From: RPQJ01 sp963777725
GTDB taxonomy: Bacteria; Pseudomonadota; Gammaproteobacteria; Steroidobacterales; Steroidobacteraceae
Length of the DNA stretch: 64,000 nucleotides
Direction: 5' to 3'
Assembly (NCBI GenBank): GCA_963777725.1
Contig: CAVZRR010000004.1
Span: 62,001 to 126,000 of the forward strand
The notes beneath the pieces are model-generated. The model was not told the origin of the DNA. It saw only the letters and a list, made by a program, of their open reading frames with translations, and made no database searches. Positions 9,306 to 17,440 of this stretch are shown here, one piece after another. Within the stretch, counting starts at the first letter, position 1. Each line of letters starts with the position of its first letter. The position numbers and the translations under genes were made by a program.

Positions 9306-10721
9306 ATGTCGTCAAACCTTGCGACCGTGGCCTACATCGCCGCCACCATCCTGTTCATCCTGAGCCTGGGCGGCCTGTCGAACCCCGAGACTTCGCGGCG
9401 CGGCAACTTCTACGGCATCGTCGGCATGACGCTCGCCGTGCTCGCCACCGTGTTCGGTCCCCGCGTCACGGCCGCCGGCATTCCGTGGATCATCGGCGCA
9501 CTGGTGGTCGGCGGCAGCGTCGGCCTCTACGCCGCCCGCAAGGTGCAGATGACGCAGATGCCGGAGCTGGTCGCGGCGATGCACAGCCTGGTCGGCCTCG
9601 CAGCGTGCCTGGTCGGCTTCGCGAGCTACATCGACACGTCGATCGTGTTCACCGGCGCCGAGAAGACCATCCACGAAGTCGAGATCTTCCTCGGCATCCT
9701 GATCGGCGCCGTCACGTTCTCGGGCTCGGTGATCGCGTTCGGCAAGCTGTCCGGCAAGATCGGCGGCAAGCCGATGCTGCTGCCCGGGCGGCACTGGCTC
9801 AACCTCGCCGGCCTGCTCGCGGTGATCTGGTTCGGCGTGCAGTTCGTGCAGGCGCACGACGTCTCCGCGGGCATGCTGCCGCTGCTGCTGATGACGGTGA
9901 TCGCGCTGCTGTTCGGCGTGCACATGGTGATGGCGATCGGCGGCGCCGACATGCCGGTCGTGGTGTCGATGCTCAATAGCTACTCGGGTTGGGCTGCGGC
10001 GGCCACCGGCTTCATGCTGTCGAACGACCTGCTGATCGTCACCGGCGCGCTGGTCGGCTCCTCGGGCGCGATCCTGTCCTACATCATGTGCCGCGCGATG
10101 AACCGCAACTTCATCAGCGTGATCGCCGGCGGCTTTGGCACCGGCGGCGGCGCGACGCCGGCCGCGGCGGGCGCGCAGCCGGCGGGCGAAGTGACCGCGA
10201 TCAGCGCCGTCGAGACCGCCGAGCTGCTGCGCGACGCGAAGAACGTCGTCATCGTGCCGGGCTACGGCATGGCGGTCGCCCAGGCGCAGCACACCGTGTT
10301 CGAGATCACCAAGTGGCTGCGCGAGAAGGGCGTCAACGTGCGCTTCGGCATCCACCCGGTCGCCGGCCGCATGCCGGGACACATGAACGTGCTGCTCGCC
10401 GAGGCCAAGGTGCCCTACGACATCGTGTTCGAGATGGACGAGCTCAACGACGACTTCCCGGACACCGACGTCTCGATGGTGATCGGCGCCAACGACATCG
10501 TGAACCCGGCGGCCGAGGACGACCCGACGAGCCCGATCGCCGGCATGCCGGTGCTGCAGGTCTGGAAGGCGAAGACCTCGATCGTGATGAAGCGCTCGAT
10601 GGCCTCGGGCTACGCCGGCGTCGACAATCCGCTGTTCTACAAGGAGAACAACCGGATGCTGTTCGGCGACGCGAAGAAGATGGGGAGGAGGTGGGCGCTT
10701 GGCAGGGTCATACTGAGATGA
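9306..10721 (+). CDS. pntB: NAD(P) transhydrogenase subunit beta, copy 1, aberrant C-terminus
   Basis: PntB supplies the remaining transmembrane helices of domain II and the NADP(H)-binding domain III. Seen: about nine hydrophobic segments over the first 270 residues (for instance the SGWAAAATGFMLSNDLLIVTG region), then domain III with VVIVPGYGMAVAQAQH and GANDIVNPAAEDDPTSPIAGMPVL. ATG at 9306 with AAGGGGAG upstream. The sequence matches copy 3 until DAKKM, but then reads GRRWALGRVILR instead of LDEVLAALKG. The last ten residues are lost at the join with copy 2. The protein might still fold, or the ending may be an assembly error. Confidence 0.88.
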   Translation: MSSNLATVAYIAATILFILSLGGLSNPETSRRGNFYGIVGMTLAVLATVFGPRVTAAGIPWIIGALVVGGSVGLYAARKVQMTQMPELVAAMHSLVGLAACLVGFASYIDTSIVFTGAEKTIHEVEIFLGILIGAVTFSGSVIAFGKLSGKIGGKPMLLPGRHWLNLAGLLAVIWFGVQFVQAHDVSAGMLPLLLMTVIALLFGVHMVMAIGGADMPVVVSMLNSYSGWAAAATGFMLSNDLLIVTGALVGSSGAILSYIMCRAMNRNFISVIAGGFGTGGGATPAAAGAQPAGEVTAISAVETAELLRDAKNVVIVPGYGMAVAQAQHTVFEITKWLREKGVNVRFGIHPVAGRMPGHMNVLLAEAKVPYDIVFEMDELNDDFPDTDVSMVIGANDIVNPAAEDDPTSPIAGMPVLQVWKAKTSIVMKRSMASGYAGVDNPLFYKENNRMLFGDAKKMGRRWALGRVILR

Positions 10722-10765
10722 GGCTGGGATAATACGGTAGGAGAGGAACCGCGAGGTTTGTCGAG

Positions 10766-12354
10766 ATGTCGCTAACATCGGAGTGCCCCGCGAGACCTTC
10801 GCGGGGAGAAGCGCGTCGCCACCGTGCCAGACGTGGTCGAGAAGCTGGTCAAGCTCGGCTTCGGCGTCCACGTCGAGACCGGTGCCGGGGCGGCCGCCAA
10901 TTTCGACGACGCCTCCTACGAGGCCGCGGCGCCGCGTCGCGGGCGGCGCCGCGGAGCTCTACGCCGGGTCCGACATGATCTTCAAGGTGCGTGCCCGACG
11001 CCCGAGAGATCGCGCTGATGAAGCCGGGCAGCACGCTCGTCGGCTTCATCTGGCCGGCGCAGAACCCCGAGCTCATGCAGGCGCTGGCCGCGCGCAAGCT
11101 GACCGTGCTCGCGATCGACTCCCTGCCGCGCCAGCTGTCCCGCGCCCAGAAGATGGACGCACTGACGTCCATGGCCAGCATCAGCGGCTACCGGGCCGTG
11201 ATCGAGGCCGCCAACGCCTTCGGCCGCTTCTTCAACGGCCAGGTCACCGCCGCGGGCAAGATTCCGCCAGCGAAGGTCTTCGTCGCCGGCGCCGGTGTCG
11301 CGGGACTCGCGCCGTGGGCACGGCCGCCAACCTCGGCGCGATCGTGCGCGCCAACGACACGCGCGCCGAGGTGGCCGACCAGGTCGTGTCGCTCGGTGGC
11401 GAGTTCGTCAAGGTCGACTACGAGGAGGAAGGCTCCGGTGGCGGCGGCTACGCGAAGGTGATGAGCGAGGGCTTCCAGAAAGCCCAGCGCGAGCTGTACG
11501 CGCAGCAGGCCAAGGACGCGGACATCATCATCACCACCGCGCTGATTCCGGGCAAGCCCGCGCCGAAGCTCATCACCGCCGAGATGGTGAAGAGCATGAA
11601 GCCGGGCAGCGTCATCGTCGACATGGCGGGTGAGCAGGGCGGCAACTGCGAGCTCACCGTGGCGGGCGAGGCCGTGGTCCGGCACGGCGTCACCATCATC
11701 GGCTACACGGATCTCGTCAGCCGGCTGGCCAAGCAGTCGTCGACGCTGTACTCGACCAACCTGCTGCGCGTCACCGAGGAGCTCTGCAAGACCAAGGACG
11801 GCGTCATCAACGTCAACATGGACGACGACGCGATCCGCGGCCTGACGGTCGTCAAGGACGGCGAGATCACCTGGCCGCCACCGCCTCCCAAGCTTCCGGC
11901 CGCGCCGCCGCAGGCCAAGCCAGTCGCTGGCGCAGCCGTGCCTGCGAAGAAGTCCGGTCACGGCCACGGCGCCGGCGAGCCCGCCTCCGCCAGGAGCCTC
12001 GCGATCATCTTCGGCGTGGGTGCGCTGATGTTCTGGCTGGTCGGCGCGTTCGCACCCGCCTCGTTCCTGTCGCACTTCACGGTGTTCGTGCTGGCCTGCT
12101 TCGTGGGCTACATGGTGGTGTGGAACGTCACGCCGGCGCTGCACACGCCGCTGATGAGCGTCACGAACGCGATCTCCAGCATCATCGCGGTCGGCGCGCT
12201 GATCCAGATCGCGCCGCCGCTCGGCGCTGGGACGGAAGGGCGGCCCGGTGGGCTGATCCTCGGCCTCGCGGTGCTCGCGTTGACGCTGACCGCGGTCAAC
12301 ATGTTCGGCGGCTTCGCCGTCACGCGTCGCATGCTGGCGATGTTCCGGAAGTAA
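10766..12354 (+). pseudogene. pntA: NAD(P) transhydrogenase subunit alpha, copy 2, frameshifted 5' part
   Basis: Nearly identical to copy 1 but missing seven single bases within its first 550 bp (near 10776, 10806, two near 10930, two near 11000, and one near 11310). The N-terminal domain therefore switches frames repeatedly. From about 11320 to the TAA at 12352-12354 the frame is open and essentially identical to copy 1. As assembled it cannot make full-length PntA. All indels are deletions, mostly in short G or C runs, and they cluster at one end, which points to poor base quality at a contig edge rather than natural decay. Confidence 0.8.
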
Positions 12355-12368
12355 GGGGAGCCGCTGAA

Positions 12369-13814
12369 ATGTCGTCAAACCTTGCGACCGTGGCCTACAT
12401 CGCCGCCACCATCCTGTTCATCCTGAGCCTGGGCGGCCTGTCGAACCCCGAGACTTCGCGGCGCGGCAACTTCTACGGCATCGTCGGCATGACGCTCGCC
12501 GTGCTCGCCACCGTGTTCGGTCCCCGCGTCACGGCCGCCGGCATTCCGTGGATCATCGGCGCACTGGTGGTCGGCGGCAGCGTCGGCCTCTACGCCGCCC
12601 GCAAGGTGCAGATGACGCAGATGCCGGAGCTGGTCGCGGCGATGCACAGCCTGGTCGGCCTCGCAGCGTGCCTGGTCGGCTTCGCGAGCTACATCGACAC
12701 GTCGATCGTGTTCACCGGCGCCGAGAAGACCATCCACGAAGTCGAGATCTTCCTCGGCATCCTGATCGGCGCCGTCACGTTCTCGGGCTCGGTGATCGCG
12801 TTCGGCAAGCTGTCCGGCAAGATCGGCGGCAAGCCGATGCTGCTGCCCGGGCGGCACTGGCTCAACCTCGCCGGCCTGCTCGCGGTGATCTGGTTCGGCG
12901 TGCAGTTCGTGCAGGCGCACGACGTCTCCGCGGGCATGCTGCCGCTGCTGCTGATGACGGTGATCGCGCTGCTGTTCGGCGTGCACATGGTGATGGCGAT
13001 CGGCGGCGCCGACATGCCGGTCGTGGTGTCGATGCTCAACAGCTACTCGGGTTGGGCTGCGGCGGCCACCGGCTTCATGCTGTCGAACGACCTGCTGATC
13101 GTCACCGGCGCGCTGGTCGGCTCCTCGGGCGCGATCCTGTCCTACATCATGTGCCGCGCGATGAACCGCAACTTCATCAGCGTGATCGCCGGCGGCTTCG
13201 GCACCGGCGGCGGCGCGACGCCGGCCGCGGCGGGCGCGCAGCCGGCGGGCGAAGTGACCGCGATCAGCGCCGTCGAGACCGCCGAGCTGCTGCGCGACGC
13301 GAAGAACGTCGTCATCGTGCCGGGCTACGGCATGGCGGTCGCCCAGGCGCAGCACACCGTGTTCGAGATCACCAAGTGGCTGCGCGAGAAGGGCGTCAAC
13401 GTGCGCTTCGGCATCCACCCGGTCGCCGGCCGCATGCCGGGACACATGAACGTGCTGCTCGCCGAGGCCAAGGTGCCCTACGACATCGTGTTCGAGATGG
13501 ACGAGCTCAACGACGACTTCCCGGACACCGACGTCTCGATGGTGATCGGCGCCAACGACATCGTGAACCCGGCGGCCGAGGACGACCCGACGAGCCCGAT
13601 CGCCGGCATGCCGGTGCTGCAGGTCTGGAAGGCGAAGACCTCGATCGTGATGAAGCGCTCGATGGCCTCGGGCTACGCCGGCGTCGACAATCCGCTGTTC
13701 TACAAGGAGAACAACCGGATGCTGTTCGGCGGCCCGTGCCGAGCGGCACCCTCGCCTCCGGGTTCAGCCCGATGTCGATGTAGCCGAACTGGTCCTTCGC
13801 TCCGCCTGAACTAG
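12369..13814 (+). CDS. pntB: NAD(P) transhydrogenase subunit beta, copy 2, aberrant C-terminus
   Basis: ATG at 12369 with the same AAGGGGAG leader as copy 1. Residues 1 to about 454 match copy 1, covering the membrane helices and the NADP-binding GYGMAVAQAQ. At NNRMLFG (13730) the homology stops and the frame runs on for about 27 unrelated residues into sequence that belongs, on the other strand, to a peptidase-like gene fragment. The last 18 or so native residues are missing. The abrupt junction with foreign sequence makes either a recombination break or a chimeric contig join likely. Confidence 0.82.
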   Translation: MSSNLATVAYIAATILFILSLGGLSNPETSRRGNFYGIVGMTLAVLATVFGPRVTAAGIPWIIGALVVGGSVGLYAARKVQMTQMPELVAAMHSLVGLAACLVGFASYIDTSIVFTGAEKTIHEVEIFLGILIGAVTFSGSVIAFGKLSGKIGGKPMLLPGRHWLNLAGLLAVIWFGVQFVQAHDVSAGMLPLLLMTVIALLFGVHMVMAIGGADMPVVVSMLNSYSGWAAAATGFMLSNDLLIVTGALVGSSGAILSYIMCRAMNRNFISVIAGGFGTGGGATPAAAGAQPAGEVTAISAVETAELLRDAKNVVIVPGYGMAVAQAQHTVFEITKWLREKGVNVRFGIHPVAGRMPGHMNVLLAEAKVPYDIVFEMDELNDDFPDTDVSMVIGANDIVNPAAEDDPTSPIAGMPVLQVWKAKTSIVMKRSMASGYAGVDNPLFYKENNRMLFGGPCRAAPSPPGSARCRCSRTGPSLRLN

Positions 13815-13925
13815 TAAGCCTCCTTGAGTCCCTCGAGGTTGGACTCGGCGGTCATTGCGGTCAGTTGCCCCTTGCTGTACGCGAGCTTGAGGTTGCGGAT
13901 CTCCGTGCCGCGCCAGAGCACTTTT
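13731..13925 (-). pseudogene. Fragment of a peptidase-like gene (possibly M29 aminopeptidase)
   Basis: Read on the minus strand from about 13925, the segment encodes VLWRGTEIRNLKLAYSKGQL..., then after a one-base slip near 13812, SSGGAKDQFGYIDIGLNPEARVPLGTG. The EIRNLKL...IDIGLNPE pattern resembles the middle of M29-type aminopeptidases; this is recognition from memory and not certain. Neither end of the gene is present. One side abuts the truncated pntB copy 2 and the other the truncated HNH copy 2, so the fragment is the filling of a chimeric junction. Confidence 0.45.
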
Positions 13926-13926
13926 T

Positions 13927-14258
13927 CGCTGCCCTGACCCGAAGCGCTGGCCGCAGTACATGCAGAGGTGGCCGTCACGCCGGAACAGCGTTTCGTTGTT
14001 GAGCGGCGGCACGTAGCCGCGGTGGAGATGACCGGGATTGTTGCTGTGCCCCACGGTCGCGACGATCGAGCTGATCTCGACGACGGTGCGCTGGCCCGTG
14101 CGCGCGTTGGTCCCGCCGCGCAGCTCGAACAGGGGCTGCCCGAACGAGTACGCGACCTGCCCCATGAAATGCAGCCGGACTGCGTCCCGGTAGTCGATCC
14201 ACTCCAGTGGCATCCCCGAGACGTCCGTGCGTAGGACCTCCTGCGACAGGGCGTACAT
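13927..14258 (-). pseudogene. HNH endonuclease copy 2, truncated
   Basis: Starts with the same MYALSQEVLRTDVSGMPLEWIDYRDAVRLH as copy 1 (ATG at 14258) and stays near-identical to CMYCGQRFGSGQ, about 111 residues. There it meets the peptidase-like fragment. The catalytic DHV, the Asn and the second C-x2-C pair are all lost, so no nuclease can be made. The differences from copy 1 (FELRGGTNARTGQ against FQLRGGTNARTGE, VGHSNN against VGQSNN) show it is not an assembly echo of the identical read. Confidence 0.8.
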
Positions 14259-14345
14259 ACCCTGAACGATACGTTGACTGCTGTGCGATAATTCAACGGT
14301 TTCAGCCCAGCCAAAACGCAAGAAAAACCGCGAGGATTCATCGCC

Positions 14346-15940
14346 ATGCCGCTGACGATCGGAGTGCCCCGCGAGATCTTCGCAGGCGAGAAGCGCGTCG
14401 CCACCGTGCCCGACGTGGTCGAGAAGCTGGTCAAGCTCGGCTTCGGCGTCCGCATCGAGCGCGGGGCCGGGGACCACGCCAATTTCGGCGACGACGCCTA
14501 CGCCGCGGCCGGGGCGCAGATCGCCGCCAGCGCCGCCGAGCTCTACGCCGGGTCCGACATGATCTTCAAGGTGCGTGCCCCGACGCCCGGCGAGATTGCG
14601 CTGATGAAGCCCGGCAGCACGCTCATCAGCTTCGTCTGGCCGGCACAGAACCCCGAGCTCATGCAGGCGATGGCCAGCGCCAGGCTGACCGTGCTCGCGA
14701 TCGACTCCCTGCCGCGACAGCTGTCCCGCGCCCAGAAGATGGACGCGCTCACGTCCATGGCCAGCATCAGCGGTTACCGCGCCGTGATCGAGGCCGCCAA
14801 CGCGTTCGGCCGCTTCTTCAACGGCCAGGTCACCGCCGCCGGCAAGATTCCGCCGGCGAAGGTCTTCGTCGCCGGTGCCGGTGTCGCCGGTCTGGCCGCG
14901 ATCGGCACGGCCGCCAACCTCGGCGCCATCGTGCGCGCCAACGACACGCGCGCCGAGGTCGCCGACCAGGTCGTGTCGCTCGGTGGCGAATTCGTCAAGG
15001 TCGACTACGAAGAAGAAGGCTCCGGTGGCGGCGGCTACGCCAAGGTGATGAGCGAGGGCTTCCAGAGAGCCCAGCGGGAGATGTACGCCCAGCAGGCCAG
15101 GGACGCGGACATCATCATCACCACCGCGCTGATTCCGGGCAAGCCCGCACCGAAGCTCATCACCGCCGAGATGGTGAAGAGCATGAAGCCGGGCAGCGTC
15201 ATCGTCGACATGGCGGGTGAGCAGGGCGGCAACTGCGAGCTCACCGTTGCTGGCGAGGCCGTGGTCCGGCACGGCGTCACCATCATCGGCTACACCGACC
15301 TGGTCAGCCGCCTGGCCAAGCAGTCGTCGACCCTGTACTCGACCAACCTGCTGCGCGTGACCGAGGAGCTGTGCAAGACCAAGGACGGCGTCATCAACGT
15401 CAACATGGACGACGACGCGATCCGCGGCCTGACGGTCGTCAAGGAAGGCGAGATCACCTGGCCGCCACCGCCTCCCAAGCTCCCGGCCGCGCCGCCGCAG
15501 GCGAAGCCGGCCGCCGCTGCGGCCGTGCCGGCGAAGAAGTCCGGCCACGGCCACGGGGCCGGCGAGCCCGCCTCCGCCAGGAGCCTCGCGATCACCTTCG
15601 GCGTGGGCGCCTGCTGTTCTGGCTGGTCGGCGCGTTCGCACCGGCCTCGTTCCTCTCGCACTTCACCGTGTTCGTGCTGGCCTGCTTCGTCGGCTACATG
15701 GTGGTCTGGAACGTCACGCCGGCGCTGCACACGCCGCTGATGAGCGTCACGAACGCGATCTCCAGCATCATCGCGGTCGGCGCGCTGATCCAGGTGGCGC
15801 CGCCGCTCGGCGCAGGAACGGAAGGCCGGCCCGATGGGCTGATCCTCGGCCTCGCGGTGCTCGCGCTGACGCTGACCGCGGTCAACATGTTCGGCGGCTT
15901 CGCCGTCACGCGTCGCATGCTTGCGATGTTCCGGAAGTAA
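14346..15940 (+). CDS. pntA: NAD(P) transhydrogenase subunit alpha, copy 3, one frameshift
   Basis: ATG at 14346 (MPLTIGVPREIF). Domain I is complete, with GAGVAGLAAIGTAANLGA. The frame breaks near 15608, where GGGCGCCTGCTG lacks one base compared with copy 1's GGTGCGCTGATG; translation then continues in the next frame through the four membrane segments to TAA at 15938-15940. If the missing base is restored the product is 531 residues and very like copy 1. The break falls at the first membrane helix, so the assembled form would lose the membrane part. Confidence 0.82.
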
Positions 15941-15954
15941 GGGGAGCGGCAGGC

Positions 15955-17366
15955 ATGTCAGTCGAATATCGCAACCGCGGCCTACATCGCCGCCACCATC
16001 CTGTTCATCCTGAGCCTGGGCGGCCTGTCGAACCCCGAGACTTCGCGGCGCGGCAACTTCTACGGCATCGTCGGCATGGCCATCGCCGTGCTCGCCACCG
16101 TGTTCGGACCCCGCGTCACGGCAGCCGGCATTCCGTGGATCATCGGCGCACTGGTGGTGGGCGGCAGCGTCGGCCTCTACGCGGCCCGCAAGGTGCAGAT
16201 GACGCAGATGCCGGAGCTGGTCGCGGCGATGCACAGCCTGGTCGGCCTCGCGGCGTGCCTGGTCGGCTTCGCGAGCTACGTCGACACGTCGATCGTGTTC
16301 ACCGGCGCCGAGAAAGCCATCCACGAAGTCGAGATCTACCTCGGCGTCCTGATCGGCGCCGTCACGTTCTCGGGCTCGGTGATCGCGTTCGGCAAGCTGT
16401 CCGGCAAGATCGGCGGCAAGCCGATGCTGCTGCCCGGGCGGCACTGGCTCAACCTCGCCGGCCTGCTCGCGGTGATCTGGTTCGGCGTGCAGTTCGTGCA
16501 GGCGCACGACGTCTCCGCGGGCATGCTGCCGCTGCTGCTGATGACGGTGATCGCGCTGCTGTTCGGCGTGCACATGGTGATGGCGATCGGCGGCGCCGAC
16601 ATGCCGGTCGTGGTGTCGATGCTCAACAGCTACTCCGGGTGGGCCGCGGCGGCGACCGGCTTCATGCTGTCGAACGACCTGCTGATCGTCACCGGCGCGC
16701 TGGTCGGCTCCTCGGGCGCGATCCTGTCGTACATCATGTGCCGCGCGATGAACCGCAACTTCATCAGCGTGATCGCCGGCGGCTTCGGCACCGGCGGCGG
16801 CGCGACGCCGGCCGCGGCGGGCGCGCAGCCTGCGGGCGAAGTGACGGCGATCAGCGCCGTCGAGACCGCAGAGCTGCTGCGCGACGCGAAGAACGTCGTC
16901 ATCGTGCCGGGCTACGGCATGGCGGTCGCCCAGGCGCAGCACACCGTGTTCGAGATCACCAAGCTGGCTGCGCGAGAAAGGCGTCAACGTGCGCTTCGGC
17001 ATCCACCCGGTCGCCGGTCGCATGCCGGGACACATGAACGTGCTGCTCGCCGAGGCCAAGGTGCCCTACGACATCGTGTTCGAGATGGACGAACTGAACG
17101 ACGACTTCCCGGACACCGACGTCTCGATGGTGATCGGCGCCAACGACATCGTGAACCCCGCGGCCGAGGACGATCCGACGAGCCCGATCGCCGGCATGCC
17201 GGTGCTGCAGGTCTGGAAGGCGAAGACCTCGATCGTGATGAAGCGCTCGATGGCCTCGGGCTACGCCGGCGTCGACAATCCGCTGTTCTACAAGGAGAAC
17301 AACCGGATGCTGTTCGGCGACGCGAAGAAGATGCTCGACGAGGTGCTGGCCGCGCTCAAGGGCTGA
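15955..17366 (+). CDS. pntB: NAD(P) transhydrogenase subunit beta, copy 3, two frameshifts but native C-terminus
   Basis: Begins at the ATG at 15955. One extra base near 15960 (ATGTCAGTCGAAT where ATGTCGTCGAAT is expected) shifts the first codons, and one extra C near 16964 (AAGCTGGCTG where AAGTGGCTG is expected) shifts the middle of domain III. With both removed the protein is a full PntB of about 470 residues ending NNRMLFGDAKKMLDEVLAALKG. This is the only copy that keeps the authentic 3' end. Without correction, the frame from the middle of pntB reads artificially into the downstream vWA gene. Confidence 0.82.
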
Positions 17367-17440
17367 TCGGCTGCGAGCAAAGCAGCGCGATCCCGCCGTA
17401 TACTCGGCCTTGGCGGACTTCGTCCAGCACGGAGCGTCCC

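Larger units (their letters stand above)
7677..13730 (+). repeat. Two-unit tandem direct repeat carrying pntA-pntB (copies 1 and 2)
   Basis: The unit 7677-10667 recurs at about 10752-13730. From pntA codon about 185 onward (11320 to 13730, some 2.4 kb) the two units keep an exact 3,063-bp offset and differ by only a handful of substitutions. In contrast, the first 0.55 kb of unit 2 lacks seven single bases (near 10776, 10806, 10930, 11000 and 11310), and the join 10681-10765 looks like a garbled version of the expected pntB end plus pntA leader. Either a recent tandem duplication or a false duplication at a contig join would produce this. Confidence 0.85.
13927..17366 (+). repeat. Third, diverged copy of the HNH-pntA-pntB block
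   Basis: This block repeats the arrangement at 7255-10700: the N-terminal part of the HNH gene on the minus strand, the same divergent leader, then pntA and pntB. It differs from copies 1 and 2 by many scattered, mostly synonymous substitutions, a few residues at the PntA N-terminus (for example VRIERGAGDHANFGDDAY against VHVETGAGAAANFDDASY), and a complete pntB 3' end. It is therefore an older duplicate, or the same locus from a related strain. Confidence 0.8.

Noticed and set aside
7702..9315. Long antisense frames (about 400-540 residues) opposite each pntA and pntB copy
   Set aside because: They are rich in Arg, His, Asp and Gly with no fold-like pattern, which is typical of the antisense of GC-rich genes. 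The sense strand encodes recognisable PntA and PntB.
17367..17440. Possible terminator hairpin after pntB copy 3 (GCTGC-N7-GCAGC)
   Set aside because: The stem is only 5 bp and no T-run follows.
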